49,895 bases of DNA from Bacteroidales bacterium (GTDB lineage: Bacteria; Bacteroidota; Bacteroidia; Bacteroidales; P3), in NCBI GenBank assembly GCA_017960475.1, contig JAGCZH010000026.1, positions 1 through 49,895 of the forward strand, read 5' to 3'. The notes beneath the pieces are model-generated. The model had not been told where the DNA came from. It did no database searches and worked only from the letters and a program-made list of their open reading frames with translations. This document shows, in pieces, positions 16,674 to 25,815 of the stretch. Made by a program: the position numbers and the translations under genes. Position 1 is the stretch's first letter. Every line of letters begins with the position of its first letter.

Positions 16674-18185
16674 TCAGCGTATCCGTAAACGTTGACCAGA
16701 GTGAAGCACATCACTCTTCATATTGTTGAGTTTGCGTATCTGTTGCGGTGTAGTGCCATATTTTTTGGCTATCGTGCTTAGGTTCTCTCCTTTTTTAACG
16801 GTGTGGTAGACATTCTTGTTTGCCGGCTTGTCGTTGCCTTTTGTCTGCTGGGTTTTTGTCGTGGTGGGGCTGGATGACACCGCTTTGGTGGTGTCCGATG
16901 ATTGAGTCGTGGACGCGACAGCGGGTGCCTGTTGATATATCTTGAGTCTTGATCCGACCTTAAGGGTGCTTTTGCGGCTCTTGCCATTCCAGCGGCGCAA
17001 ACTGCTGACAGAGACACCATACTTGGCGGCGATAGAGTTCCACGTCTCACCCTTGCCAACCTTATGGTATATCACAGTGGATTGCGCCACATTGGCGACG
17101 GCATTGACATTTATCGAATCCTTGGAGACCTTGTAGATGGAATCCTCATTCGAGAGGAATTTTGACAAATAGCGTGAAGGCACACAGAGGGCATAAACAC
17201 GCGATGACGCAGGAACGACATCGGTCCTGTACTGCGGGTTAAGTTGCCGCAGTTGCTGTTTCGGGATACCTGTGAATCGTTCGACGACGCCCATGTGGAC
17301 ATTGCCGTGAAGGTGAATGGTGTCGACCTGGATAGGCAGCACATAATGACCGGCAGTCATACCATGCTCGTGATAATAGTTCATGATATATGTCGCCGCG
17401 ATATATTTGGGCACATAGCCACGTGTCTCGCGAGGCAGGTAGGGATATATCTCCCAGAAGGTGCGTTTACCGCCAGAGCGGGCAATAGCCTTGTTGACGT
17501 TGCCAGGGCCACAGTTGTATGCCGCCATAGCCATCTGCCAGTCGCCATACATTTTGTAGAGGGCACGCAAAAGACGGGCGGCGGCGACGGTGGATTTATA
17601 GGGGTCGCGACGCTCGTCGACCAAAGAGCTTATCTCCAAATCGTAGCTACGACCGGAACTGTATATGAACTGCCAAAGTCCGGCGGCACCGGCGCGCGAT
17701 GTCGCCTGGGGATTGAGGGCCGACTCCACAATGGTGAGATATTTCATCTCCTCAGGAACACCATATCTATCCAGAGTCTCCTCGAAAAGCGGGAAATAGT
17801 ACTCCGACAGCGAGAGCATGGCGTCGAGTCGTCGGTTCATCATTCTCACATACGACTTGATGAATGCACGGACCTCCGAGTTGTAGGTCATCGGAACAAC
17901 AGTGTGAAGATTCTGGAGTCGTCTGATAAACACCGAATCCGGTATGTTGTCAAACTCAGCATACATTTGTGAGGCACGACGGTTTTGATGACGGGTGGCC
18001 TGCTTGGCATATTGCTGCATATAGAAGAAATGCAACAGGCTGTCAAAGTTGGCCTCATCAATTTTGTTAAAATAGCTGGTATCAACCCCTTGCTTTGGCG
18101 TTTGCGCCATTGCCGAGGGCGACACCGCGACCGATAAAAACAACAAAAAAGAAGAGACGATGTATATACGGAATAATTTGTCCAT
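16674..18185 (-). CDS. mltD: membrane-bound lytic transglycosylase D-like, two LysM domains
   Basis: A 503-residue exported enzyme. A signal peptide ends near AMAQ (residue 28). The SLT domain has catalytic Glu154 in YLTIVESALNP, followed by GAAGLWQF and MAAYNCGPGNVNKA. Two LysM modules lie at the C-terminus (about 368-414, YHKVGKGETWNSIA; and about 458-503, YHTVKKGENLSTIA), separated by a Ser/Thr-rich linker. It cleaves peptidoglycan glycan strands, forming anhydro-MurNAc ends. No clear lipobox is visible, so it may be soluble in the periplasm. It is the first gene of the wall-related minus-strand group. Confidence 0.93.
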   Translation of the reverse strand: MDKLFRIYIVSSFLLFLSVAVSPSAMAQTPKQGVDTSYFNKIDEANFDSLLHFFYMQQYAKQATRHQNRRASQMYAEFDNIPDSVFIRRLQNLHTVVPMTYNSEVRAFIKSYVRMMNRRLDAMLSLSEYYFPLFEETLDRYGVPEEMKYLTIVESALNPQATSRAGAAGLWQFIYSSGRSYDLEISSLVDERRDPYKSTVAAARLLRALYKMYGDWQMAMAAYNCGPGNVNKAIARSGGKRTFWEIYPYLPRETRGYVPKYIAATYIMNYYHEHGMTAGHYVLPIQVDTIHLHGNVHMGVVERFTGIPKQQLRQLNPQYRTDVVPASSRVYALCVPSRYLSKFLSNEDSIYKVSKDSINVNAVANVAQSTVIYHKVGKGETWNSIAAKYGVSVSSLRRWNGKSRKSTLKVGSRLKIYQQAPAVASTTQSSDTTKAVSSSPTTTKTQQTKGNDKPANKNVYHTVKKGENLSTIAKKYGTTPQQIRKLNNMKSDVLHSGQRLRIR

Positions 18186-18510
18186 TATTATTATTTTGGA
18201 ACACTAACTCAAAAAACAATTATTTATTATGTTAAAAAGGTTAAAAGAATGAAAAACCATAAGAGGATAGGCAAGTCACATCCTGTTTTTTAACAAAAAA
18301 AACGGTCTCCGAATTATGAATATCTCCTTTTCAAACAGACAAAAACAAAAAAAATATCAAGATATAATACGCTGACAATAAACCAAAAGAATAAATTATT
18401 AACATTATATTTGTGATTCATGGAAATAATACTGAAAAAAAACAGCCAGAGATATCAAAAAAAATATTAATTTTGCAAAAGAAAAAAAAGAATAAACAAC
18501 ATATAACATA
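18186..18510. promoter_or_regulatory. divergent intergenic region with -7 boxes for buk
   Basis: An AT-rich gap between the divergent mltD and buk genes, with no coding sequence I can support. Two plus-strand TAnnTTTG boxes are seen: TATATTTG at 18406-18413 and TAATTTTG at 18468-18475. Neither has a clear TTTG 19 bases upstream, so the -33 half is weak. The second leaves a leader of about 28 nt to the buk ATG. I see no well-matched promoter for mltD. Confidence 0.5.
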
Positions 18511-19602
18511 ATGAGTACAAAGAAATTCACGTTGGTAATCAACCCAGGCGCCACATCCACCAAGGCCGCTATCTATGAAGGTGAAACCGAAGTCTTCACC
18601 GAGAATCTGAGCCACCCCATCGAGGAGATTCAGAAATTCAAAGAAGTAGCTGACCAGTTTGACTATCGCAAAGGTGCAATTCTGGACATGCTGAAACGTC
18701 ACAATGTCGGAACCGATGAGATAGCCATTGTCATGGGACGAGGTGGCCTCACACGTCCCTGTGAGTCTGGAACCTATGAGGTCAACGACCTCATGAAACA
18801 GGAATGCCACGATGGTATCCAGGGCAAGCACGCTTGCAACCTCGGCGCTCTTATTGCCGACAGCATCTCACGCGAGATTGGCTTGGAGCACGCTTATATC
18901 AGCGACCCCGGCATCGTCGATGAACGTCCCGAGTTCGCGAAAATCAGCGGACATCCCGTTTTCGACCTCGACCCGTCGCACGAAGGTGTTATCTGGCATT
19001 GCCTTAACCAGAAAATGACCGCGAAGCTCTATGCCCGTGAACTCGGCAAGCACTATGAGGACCTCAACCTCATCATCGCCCACATGGGTGGTGGTGTCAG
19101 CGTAGGTATCCACAACCATGGTCGTGTCGTGGAGGTCAACAGAGCCCTGTGCGGACTTGGAGCCTTCTCCCCCACTCGTTGCGGAAGCATCAACGCCAGC
19201 AAACTTATCGAGGTGGCTTGCAGCGGCAAATACACCGAGGCACAACTTAAGAAGATGGTCACCGCCGAAGGTGGTTTCGTCGCCTACCTCGGAACCAACG
19301 ACGCCTATGAAGTCGAGAAAAAAGCCCTCGCTGGCGACGCCAAATGCCAGTTGCTGGTCGACGCTTTCTGCTATCAGGTGTCTCTGGAGATAAGCCGTCT
19401 CGCTGCCGTGACTTGCGGCAAAGTCGACGCCATCCTGCTCACCGGCGGTATCTCTTACAGCAAGCCCTGGATGGCAGAGATCACAAAACGTGTCGAATGG
19501 ATAGCTCCTGTCAAGGTTTACAAAGGCGAGAACGAGATGCTGGCTCTTGCCATTTGCGGAAAAGAGATTCTTGACGGCACCAAGGCCAAGATTTATAAAT
19601 AA
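18511..19602 (+). CDS. buk: butyrate kinase
   Basis: A 363-residue acetokinase-family enzyme that interconverts butyryl phosphate + ADP and butyrate + ATP, the last ATP-forming step of butyrate production. The motifs are present: VINPGATSTKAA (residues 9-20), VMGRGGL, AHMGGGVSVG, GSINASKL and VDAILLTGGISYS near the end. Length and motifs separate Buk from acetate kinase. No phosphotransbutyrylase (ptb) is next to it in this window. It could also act on branched-chain acyl phosphates from amino acids. A strong terminator follows. Confidence 0.94.
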   Translation: MSTKKFTLVINPGATSTKAAIYEGETEVFTENLSHPIEEIQKFKEVADQFDYRKGAILDMLKRHNVGTDEIAIVMGRGGLTRPCESGTYEVNDLMKQECHDGIQGKHACNLGALIADSISREIGLEHAYISDPGIVDERPEFAKISGHPVFDLDPSHEGVIWHCLNQKMTAKLYARELGKHYEDLNLIIAHMGGGVSVGIHNHGRVVEVNRALCGLGAFSPTRCGSINASKLIEVACSGKYTEAQLKKMVTAEGGFVAYLGTNDAYEVEKKALAGDAKCQLLVDAFCYQVSLEISRLAAVTCGKVDAILLTGGISYSKPWMAEITKRVEWIAPVKVYKGENEMLALAICGKEILDGTKAKIYK

Positions 19603-19624
19603 GCCTTTCCTGTCGCCATTCCTA

Positions 19625-19663
19625 TAAAGACCTTAAGAACCTTTTCGGATCTTAAGGTCTTTA
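19625..19663 (+). terminator. strong terminator after buk
   Basis: A 13-bp perfect stem AAAGACCTTAAGA / TCTTAAGGTCTTT (19626-19638 and 19650-19662) encloses an 11-base loop. The flanking T and A can extend the pairing by one. It lies 23 bases after the buk stop and so separates buk from the FKBP gene. Confidence 0.8.
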
Positions 19664-19700
19664 AACAATTATTAAACAACGACAACAAAAACTAAATGTT

Positions 19701-20561
19701 ATGAAAAAAATAGTGACCACTTTGATTGCCTTTGCCGCCGTATTCGCCGCCATGGGACAGTCCAATGACGTCGTCGTGAAAAGAGGCAAAGCCATCATGG
19801 AAGAAAGCTACTACTACAACCTGAAACAGAAAGCGGACGCTTACTCCAAGATGGAGCAACAAAACGAAGAGTTGAAGAAGAAACTGGACAATGCCGAGAA
19901 AGACTTGATCAACGAAAAAAACAAACACGCCACTGCCAAGATGCAAAGCTTCAACGACTCCGCATCCTATGCCATCGGCAAAGACCTCGCCAACAACTGG
20001 CAGCAGCAGAACCTTGGCATCAACCTGAGAATCGTCGCCCAGTCGCTTCTTGACGTCGCGCATGGCACCAACAATTGGAACTACTCCCAGATGAATCCTA
20101 TCTTGCGCCGTTTCCAAGCTCAATTCGAGGAGAATGAGAGAAAGAAACGTCAGGAAATGATGGCATCTATCGAGACCAACAAAAAAGAAGGCGCCGAATT
20201 CTTGAAGAACAACGCCAAAGACAAATCGGTCAAGACCACCAAGAGCGGTCTCCAGTACAAGAAAATCAAAGACGGCAACGGCAAACGCCCCAACGCCAAA
20301 AACACTGTCAAGGTTCACTACACCGGCAAACTCCTCAACGGCAAAGTCTTCGACAGCAGCGTTCAGCGCGGCGAGCCCATGGAGTTCCCTGTAGGCGAAG
20401 TCATCGCCGGATGGACAGAGGGACTTCAGCTGATGGATGAGGGCTCGAAATACATTCTTTATATCCCTCACAATCTTGGCTACGGCGACAATCCCGTAGG
20501 CGACATACCTCCAGGATCAACTCTGATATTCGAAGTGGAGCTTATCAAGATTGTGAAATAA
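19701..20561 (+). CDS. FKBP-type peptidyl-prolyl cis-trans isomerase, exported
   Basis: A 286-residue periplasmic isomerase. The signal peptide ends near AMGQ (residue 19). Residues 30-75 form a coiled coil, and an FkpA/Mip-type helical dimerisation segment (SYAIGKDLANNW) follows. The C-terminal FKBP domain (about 178-286) contains VHYTGKLLNGKVFDSS, VIAGWTEGLQLM and IPHNLGYGD...PPGSTLIFEVEL. It assists folding of exported proteins. The gene follows the buk terminator; it is close to aroC (36 bases) on the same strand. Confidence 0.92.
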   Translation: MKKIVTTLIAFAAVFAAMGQSNDVVVKRGKAIMEESYYYNLKQKADAYSKMEQQNEELKKKLDNAEKDLINEKNKHATAKMQSFNDSASYAIGKDLANNWQQQNLGINLRIVAQSLLDVAHGTNNWNYSQMNPILRRFQAQFEENERKKRQEMMASIETNKKEGAEFLKNNAKDKSVKTTKSGLQYKKIKDGNGKRPNAKNTVKVHYTGKLLNGKVFDSSVQRGEPMEFPVGEVIAGWTEGLQLMDEGSKYILYIPHNLGYGDNPVGDIPPGSTLIFEVELIKIVK

Positions 20562-20597
20562 TCAGGTTCTAAAAAAACAATCTTCAAGTCACATCAT

Positions 20598-21548
20598 ATG
20601 TCGAACACTTTCGGCACCAGATTTAAAGTAACCACCTATGGTGAATCCCACGGAGTCGCCATAGGTGGTGTTATTGACGGCTGTCCCGCGGGCTTGCGCT
20701 ACGACGACGCATTGATGGTTTCCGAAATGGCTCGTCGTCATGAAGGCAAAGGGGCAACCACCCGTAAAGAGGCCGACATCGTCGAGATTCTGTCGGGCAT
20801 TCATAACGGCTACACTCTGGGCACCCCCATCGCTTTCAGAATAGCGAATGGCGATGTGAGAAGCGACGACTATACGGCCTTGGAGAATCTCTACCGACCC
20901 GGTCACGCCGACTACACTTATGATGCCCGCTATGGTCGCCGCGATTATCGTGGCGGCGGCAGGGCCTCGGGAAGAGAAACCGCGGCGCATGTGGCAGCAG
21001 GTGCCATAGCCAAAATGCTGCTTCTCACAAAAGGCATAAGCATCAATGCGGCAATAGCTGAAGTCTATGAGGCTGAAACCAACGACAGCGCCGCAGGTGT
21101 GATAGCATGCTCTGTCGACGGTGTTCCTGCCGGATTGGGCGACCCCGTATTCGACAAACTCAACGCCCGTCTGGCAGCGGCGATGCTCAGCATACCGTCG
21201 GCCATCGGGTTTGAGATAGGCGCCGGATTCGCTGCGGCGAGAATGAAAGGCAGCCAATACCGCGACAACTGGAAAGGCGACGGCTCGATGGCAACGCTAA
21301 CCAACCACTGCGGAGGCATACAAGGCGGCATAAGCAACGGCATGCCTATTGTTTTCCGTGTGGCTTTTCACCCTGTGGTGACAATTGGTCAACCCACTCA
21401 ATGCGTCGACAAAAACGGCGATCTTCACACATGGCAGCCTCAAGGCCGTCACGACAGCAACCACCTGCCTCGCACCATAGTGGTTGTTGAGGCCATGGCC
21501 GCTTTGACCCTGGCCGATTTCATGGTACAAACAACACATACCCTTTGA
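20598..21548 (+). CDS. aroC: chorismate synthase, internally shortened
   Basis: Converts 5-enolpyruvylshikimate-3-phosphate to chorismate using reduced FMN, the last shikimate step. The signatures are visible: TYGESHG (His18), RPGHADYTY (His103), YRGGGRASGRETAAHVAAGAIAK-type block, TNHCGGIQGGISNG and QGRHDSNHLPR. The protein is 316 residues, against about 350-360 for the family. The missing part lies between INAAIAEV (150-157) and AAGVIACSVDGVPAGLG (165-181), where most members have some 40 more residues including the RCPD and EGDTIGG motifs. RRHEGKGATT also differs from the usual RRRPGQS. The frame is intact, so this is probably a divergent but functional enzyme. A DUF4369 lipoprotein gene follows after only 6 bases. 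Confidence 0.88.
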   Translation: MSNTFGTRFKVTTYGESHGVAIGGVIDGCPAGLRYDDALMVSEMARRHEGKGATTRKEADIVEILSGIHNGYTLGTPIAFRIANGDVRSDDYTALENLYRPGHADYTYDARYGRRDYRGGGRASGRETAAHVAAGAIAKMLLLTKGISINAAIAEVYEAETNDSAAGVIACSVDGVPAGLGDPVFDKLNARLAAAMLSIPSAIGFEIGAGFAAARMKGSQYRDNWKGDGSMATLTNHCGGIQGGISNGMPIVFRVAFHPVVTIGQPTQCVDKNGDLHTWQPQGRHDSNHLPRTIVVVEAMAALTLADFMVQTTHTL

Positions 21549-21554
21549 TACACA

Positions 21555-22376
21555 ATGACAAAAAAAACAAACACATATAAATTCAGAATCGCTCGAGCAC
21601 TCTCTTTTTTCACCATCATGCTGGCGTTATCGGCATGTGGCGGAAACAAAGAGAAAGGAACCATGACATTCACCATTGAAGGTCATCTGGACAACGCCGC
21701 CGACCGCACCCTTTACATAGCCGAAATGACACCCAACAACGGTGAGCAATTCATTGACTCTTTGAAGTGCGATAATAAAGGCTATTTCAAATACAAAGGC
21801 AAAATGGCTTACCAGACCTTCTTCGACCTTCACTGCAGCGAGTACGACTACATTGTGCTGGTGCCTGCCGACGGAGAGAAAATCGAAGTGACCGGCGACG
21901 CCAACGAATTGAACGCCAACTATCAGGTAAAAGGATCTCCAGAATCGCAACTCATGTGGCAGATAATGGATTATGTCAACACCGCCAACATCGCTATTGC
22001 CGACATCGCACAGCAAGACAAAAAGAACAAAGAGACTCTGAGCCCCGACGAATACGAGATTCAGCACAGAATAACCGACTCCCTTTTCATCGCCGAGCGT
22101 CAAACGATATATATGATGCTCAGCAAATTCATTGACGACAATTACGGTTCCTTGGCCACACTCTATGCCATCGACGCACCTTTCAACCACATTATGAGAG
22201 TCTTCTATGCCGAACAGGACTTCGAAGTCTTCGAGAATGTTCTTGATGGTTTGACCGAGAAAAACCCCGACAACCCACACACAAAAAACTACCGTACCCG
22301 TGTGGAATGCGCACGCAGCGCACGCATGCTTGCCGCTCAGCAGCAGCAAGAGTCACAACAAATAATAGTAGAATAA
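21555..22376 (+). CDS. DUF4369 domain-containing lipoprotein
   Basis: A 273-residue lipoprotein with lipobox LALSAC (Cys28). The N-terminal third (FTIEGHLDNAADRTLYI ... GYFKYKG, about 38-80) is a DUF4369 domain. This domain often stands before thioredoxin-like modules in Bacteroidetes, but no CxxC thioredoxin follows here; the C-terminal part is helical and Gln-rich at the end. The function is unknown; it is probably anchored in the inner leaflet of the outer membrane or the periplasm. It lies 6 bases after aroC and 22 before lpxH, so all three may be co-transcribed. Confidence 0.82.
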   Translation: MTKKTNTYKFRIARALSFFTIMLALSACGGNKEKGTMTFTIEGHLDNAADRTLYIAEMTPNNGEQFIDSLKCDNKGYFKYKGKMAYQTFFDLHCSEYDYIVLVPADGEKIEVTGDANELNANYQVKGSPESQLMWQIMDYVNTANIAIADIAQQDKKNKETLSPDEYEIQHRITDSLFIAERQTIYMMLSKFIDDNYGSLATLYAIDAPFNHIMRVFYAEQDFEVFENVLDGLTEKNPDNPHTKNYRTRVECARSARMLAAQQQQESQQIIVE

Positions 22377-22398
22377 CACCACACCCATCCCCTCGCGA

Positions 22399-23151
22399 AT
22401 GACAAAGACAAAGACCTTCTTCATCACCGACGCCCATCTGGGCAGCGGTGACGACAGCGTAACAAGGGAGAAAGACCTGGTGCGCTGGCTTCATGCTGTA
22501 GAGCCAGAGGCGGCGCGCATTGTCATGCTTGGCGACATTTTCGACTTCTGGTTCACCTACAAACACGCTGTGCCTCGAGGTTTCATCAGGGTGCTGGGAG
22601 CCCTTGCCGAGGTGGCCGACAAAGGGGTTGAGTTGCATTTTTTCATCGGCAACCACGACATGTGGCTGTTCGACTATCTGGAGAAAGAAATGGGAGTGAT
22701 AATGCACTCCAAGCCCGAGACCATGCTTATTGACGGGAAAAAATTCCTTATAGGTCATGGCGATGGTATGGGAAACCAGGACAAAAGCTATTTGTTGCTG
22801 AAACGGGTGTTTCGCAGCAGGCTGAACCAGTGGTTGTTTGCGGGTGTGCACCCCAACATCAGTTTCCCCTTTGCCCAACGTTGGTCCAACAGCAGCCGTC
22901 GCCGTCACAGCATAAAATACAACGGCTATCTCGGCGACGACAAAGAAGCCATATTCCTGTTCTGCAAAGCGCAACAGGAAACAACCATCGAAAAAGGCGA
23001 GAAGCCATATGACTATTTCATTTTCGGTCATCGTCACACCCCCATATGCCGTCCTGTGGGCAATGCCTCCTACATCAATGTGGGCAACTGGATTGAGAAC
23101 CGCGACTATGCCGTTTTCGACGGTGAAAACTGCGAGCTGAGAAAGTTTTAG
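22399..23151 (+). CDS. lpxH: UDP-2,3-diacylglucosamine diphosphatase (LpxH-like)
   Basis: A 250-residue calcineurin-like metallophosphoesterase with the ligands in order: FITDAHLGS (D-x-H, residues 9-14), MLGDIFDFW, FIGNHDMW, LIGHGDG and FGHRHTP. The GDIFDFW and GNHDMW blocks and the length are typical of the LpxH branch in Bacteroidetes, which splits UDP-2,3-diacylglucosamine into lipid X and UMP in lipid A synthesis. It acts at the inner membrane surface. A general phosphoesterase function cannot be fully excluded. Confidence 0.9.
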   Translation: MTKTKTFFITDAHLGSGDDSVTREKDLVRWLHAVEPEAARIVMLGDIFDFWFTYKHAVPRGFIRVLGALAEVADKGVELHFFIGNHDMWLFDYLEKEMGVIMHSKPETMLIDGKKFLIGHGDGMGNQDKSYLLLKRVFRSRLNQWLFAGVHPNISFPFAQRWSNSSRRRHSIKYNGYLGDDKEAIFLFCKAQQETTIEKGEKPYDYFIFGHRHTPICRPVGNASYINVGNWIENRDYAVFDGENCELRKF

Positions 23152-23208
23152 TATTGTGGAGAAAACGCCACGCAAAAGCCAGGGGGGGTAAAAAAATACA
23201 CTAACCTT

Positions 23209-24102
23209 ATGACAAAGAAACGAATAATAGGCATAGGAGAGACTGTTTTTGACATCATCTTCAAGGACGACCAGCCGCAAAGAGCCGTTCCTGGCGGCTC
23301 GACTTTCAACAGTATCGTCTCACTCGGACGCGCCGGTGTGCCTTGCGCCATAGTTACGGAGACAGGAGACGACCATATTAGCGACATCATCTGCCGTTTT
23401 CTGTGTGACAACGGTGTGTCGACGGAATATGTGTGCCGCCATGAAAATACAAAGTCGCATATCTCTTTGGCGTTTCTGGATAAAAACAACGACGCACAAT
23501 ACATTTTTCACAAAGACCACGCCTCTGTGACGCTTGACGGCAAAATGCCTGTTATCGGACAAGACGACATTGTACTCTTTGGCTCGTTCTTCGCAATCAA
23601 TCCGGTCATACGCCCTGTTGTTGGTTCTTTGTTGCGATCAGCCCGTCAAGCGGGAGCTTGGCTATACTACGATATCAACTTCCGCAAAAACCATATCGCC
23701 GACCTGCCCGACGTGATGTCCAATATCGAGGAGAATATGAATCTGTCCGATGTTGTTCGTGGTTCTATGGAAGACTTCGGTTTTCTTTATGGCCTTCACG
23801 ATGGCGAGGAGATATACAAACGGGTGAGCCCCCTCTGCGACAAGTTGATACTAACCGATGGAGCAAACAGCATCCGCGTCTATACTCCCGAAGGCCATGA
23901 GACATTCCCTGTGGAAAAGGTAGAGACAGTAAGTACTGTGGGAGCGGGAGACAATTTCAACGCAGGATATATATATGCAGTGATACAAGGTCTGCAAGAT
24001 GAGGCTTCCCGCATTCAGATGGCGCAGCTATGGAGCCAGGATGTCTGCCGCCAGATAGGAAACAACATCAGCGACGAACTGGTAGCAAGGCTAAAGCAAT
24101 AG
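23209..24102 (+). CDS. PfkB-family carbohydrate kinase
   Basis: A 297-residue ribokinase-fold sugar kinase. The N-terminal GGSTFNSIVSLGRAG (about 34-48) binds the sugar. The C-terminal TVGAGDNFNAGY carries the catalytic base Asp248 and anion hole. It is most similar in appearance to fructokinases, but the sugar cannot be fixed from sequence. It lies 57 bases after lpxH and 4 before the GNAT gene, at the head of a tight group of four small metabolic genes. Confidence 0.9.
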   Translation: MTKKRIIGIGETVFDIIFKDDQPQRAVPGGSTFNSIVSLGRAGVPCAIVTETGDDHISDIICRFLCDNGVSTEYVCRHENTKSHISLAFLDKNNDAQYIFHKDHASVTLDGKMPVIGQDDIVLFGSFFAINPVIRPVVGSLLRSARQAGAWLYYDINFRKNHIADLPDVMSNIEENMNLSDVVRGSMEDFGFLYGLHDGEEIYKRVSPLCDKLILTDGANSIRVYTPEGHETFPVEKVETVSTVGAGDNFNAGYIYAVIQGLQDEASRIQMAQLWSQDVCRQIGNNISDELVARLKQ

Positions 24103-24106
24103 AAGA

Positions 24107-24592
24107 ATGACGCGAATCAGGCAATTACGAGCAGAAGAGACACCGCTGTTGGACAACTTCCTCTATGAGGCCATCTTCATCCCCGACGGCGTTGACGCTC
24201 CGCCCAAGTCCATCATCGAGAACGATGAGTTGCAGGTGTATGTGAGGAATTTCGGGAAAATGCCCGACGACAGATGCCTTGTCGCCGAATGCGACGGAAT
24301 GGTTGTCGGAGCGGTGTGGACAAGGGTGATGAACGACTACGGCCATATCGCCGACGGCATACCCTCGCTGGCAATGTCGCTCTACAAGGAATACCGGAAC
24401 AAAGGCATCGGCACAAAGCTGCTTGAACAGATGTTACAACTTCTGCGGAAAGAGGGATACCAGCAGGTGTCGCTTTCGGTCCAAAAGGAGAACTATGCGG
24501 TAAGGATGTACCGAAAGGTTGGATTTGAGGTGCTGAAAGAGACCGAAGAGGAATATATAATGGTGTGTAGTCTTAATCCAAAGGAACCATGA
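24107..24592 (+). CDS. GNAT family N-acetyltransferase
   Basis: A 161-residue acetyltransferase. The acetyl-CoA pyrophosphate loop is YRNKGIGTKLLEQML (about 97-111), and VQKENYAVRMYRKVGFEVL near the end is the usual motif B. It starts 4 bases after the PfkB kinase stop and its own stop overlaps the Nudix ATG (ATGA). The substrate is unknown. Confidence 0.9.
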   Translation: MTRIRQLRAEETPLLDNFLYEAIFIPDGVDAPPKSIIENDELQVYVRNFGKMPDDRCLVAECDGMVVGAVWTRVMNDYGHIADGIPSLAMSLYKEYRNKGIGTKLLEQMLQLLRKEGYQQVSLSVQKENYAVRMYRKVGFEVLKETEEEYIMVCSLNPKEP

Positions 24593-25077
24593 TACAGAAA
24601 CATTGCCACGAATGCGGAGCCGCCCTCGTTGAGAGGGAATTGGAGGGAGAGGGCATCGTGCCTTACTGCCCCCAATGCGGGCAGTACCGCTTCCCGATGT
24701 ATAATGTCGCCGTGAGCATGATCGTCATCAACGAGGAGACGGGCGAGATACTCCTTATCAAGCAGTACGGAAGGCCTAACTTCATCCTTGTTGCTGGCTA
24801 TGTGAACCGTGGCGAGCAAGTGGAGCATGCCGTGATTCGAGAGGTCAAAGAAGAGACGGGCATGACCGTCAGCCGCATCAAGTTCAACCGTACCAGCTTC
24901 TTCGAGCCCTCCAACACGCTGATGTGCAACTTCACGGCATTTGTGAAAGACTCAAGCGAGATGTCGCCCAACGGTGAGATAGACTCCTACCAATGGTTCA
25001 CGCCCGACGAGGCCCGGAGGAACATCCGCCCCGACAGCCTCGCCCAGAAATTCCTTAACGCCTACCTTGACGAATGA
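24589..25077 (+). CDS. Nudix hydrolase with N-terminal zinc ribbon (NudC-like)
   Basis: A 162-residue protein. Residues 6-31 form a zinc ribbon (CHECGAAL ... YCPQCGQ, two CxxC). The Nudix box follows as GYVNRGEQVEHAVIREVKEETGM, matching Gx5Ex7REUxEExGU. The arrangement recalls NADH pyrophosphatase NudC, but the protein is much shorter and lacks the N-terminal domain. It may hydrolyse NADH, ADP-ribose or other nucleoside diphosphate derivatives. It overlaps the GNAT gene by four bases. Confidence 0.9.
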   Translation: MIQKHCHECGAALVERELEGEGIVPYCPQCGQYRFPMYNVAVSMIVINEETGEILLIKQYGRPNFILVAGYVNRGEQVEHAVIREVKEETGMTVSRIKFNRTSFFEPSNTLMCNFTAFVKDSSEMSPNGEIDSYQWFTPDEARRNIRPDSLAQKFLNAYLDE

Positions 25078-25089
25078 AAGACCTATAAT

Positions 25090-25632
25090 ATGATAGACCA
25101 GATAATTGAATACAACAAGAAGTTCGTTGCCGAGAAAGGCTACGAGAAGTATGTCACCGACAAATATCCCGACAAGAAGCTCGCCGTGCTATCGTGCATG
25201 GACACTCGTCTTACCGAGCTGCTTCCCGCCGCCCTCGGTTTACGCAACGGCGACGCGAAGATTATCAAAAACGCCGGCGGCCTCGTCATCACACCCTTCG
25301 ACTCGGCGATACGTAGCCTGATAGTGGCTATATACGAACTCGGCGTCGACAGCATCATGGTTGTGGCTCACTCCCATTGCGGCGCATGCCACATGAGCTA
25401 TAGCCATTTCCACGACGAGATGCTGGCGAGGGGCGTCACTGACCAAACTCTCGACACCATTCGCAAGTGTGGCATCGACCTCAACCATTGGCTGGAGGGA
25501 TTCAAAGACACCGAGGAGTCGGTACGAAAAACCGTGGAGATAATACGCACCCATCCTCTTGTGCCAAAAGACATTACTGTCAGAGGTTTTATCATCGACT
25601 CCGAGACAGGATTGCTGCAAGAGATAAGATAA
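25090..25632 (+). CDS. beta-class carbonic anhydrase
   Basis: A 180-residue enzyme interconverting CO2 and bicarbonate. The zinc ligands are Cys36 (SCMDTR, with the Asp38-Arg40 dyad), His94 and Cys97 (AHSHCGAC). The length and short N-terminus match the small beta carbonic anhydrases of Firmicutes and Bacteroidetes. It is the last gene of the PfkB-GNAT-Nudix group, 12 bases after the Nudix stop. It may feed bicarbonate to carboxylation reactions. Confidence 0.93.
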   Translation: MIDQIIEYNKKFVAEKGYEKYVTDKYPDKKLAVLSCMDTRLTELLPAALGLRNGDAKIIKNAGGLVITPFDSAIRSLIVAIYELGVDSIMVVAHSHCGACHMSYSHFHDEMLARGVTDQTLDTIRKCGIDLNHWLEGFKDTEESVRKTVEIIRTHPLVPKDITVRGFIIDSETGLLQEIR

Positions 25633-25659
25633 ATCGAATTTTGAATTTCGACTTTCTCT

Positions 25660-25776
25660 TGTAGGAGTGCTCTTCGAGCAGAAATCGAACAAATCTGAAA
25701 AAAATCAAACAAATAAGATAATATAAAAGATTTGAAAGATTTGATGTTATTTGAAAGATTTCTCGCGAAGCGACCC
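25660..25776. repeat. 117-bp repeat, left member of an inverted pair around corA
   Basis: This 117-base stretch begins TGTAGGAGTGCTCTTCGAGCAG and ends in TCTCGCGAAGCGACCC. It is matched in reverse complement, at nearly 90 percent identity by eye and the same length, by 27038-27154. Each end holds a short hairpin-prone motif (GCTCTTCGAGC; TCGCGAAGCGA); the middle is A/T-rich with GATTTGAAAGATTT repeats. It contains no gene. Confidence 0.85.
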
Positions 25777-25815
25777 ACAATTCACTAATTTTCGATTTTC
25801 AACTATCAATTTTCA

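Noticed and set aside
18186..18510. tRNA or small RNA gene in the larger intergenic gaps (also 5405-5715, 25633-26063, 45993-46320)
   Set aside because: No cloverleaf, TTC-box or conserved small RNA pattern could be seen; the gaps are explained by repeats, promoters and AT-rich sequence.
22192..23280. Minus-strand frame spanning DUF4369/lpxH
   Set aside because: It runs antisense across two well-supported genes and starts in intergenic sequence without a promoter.
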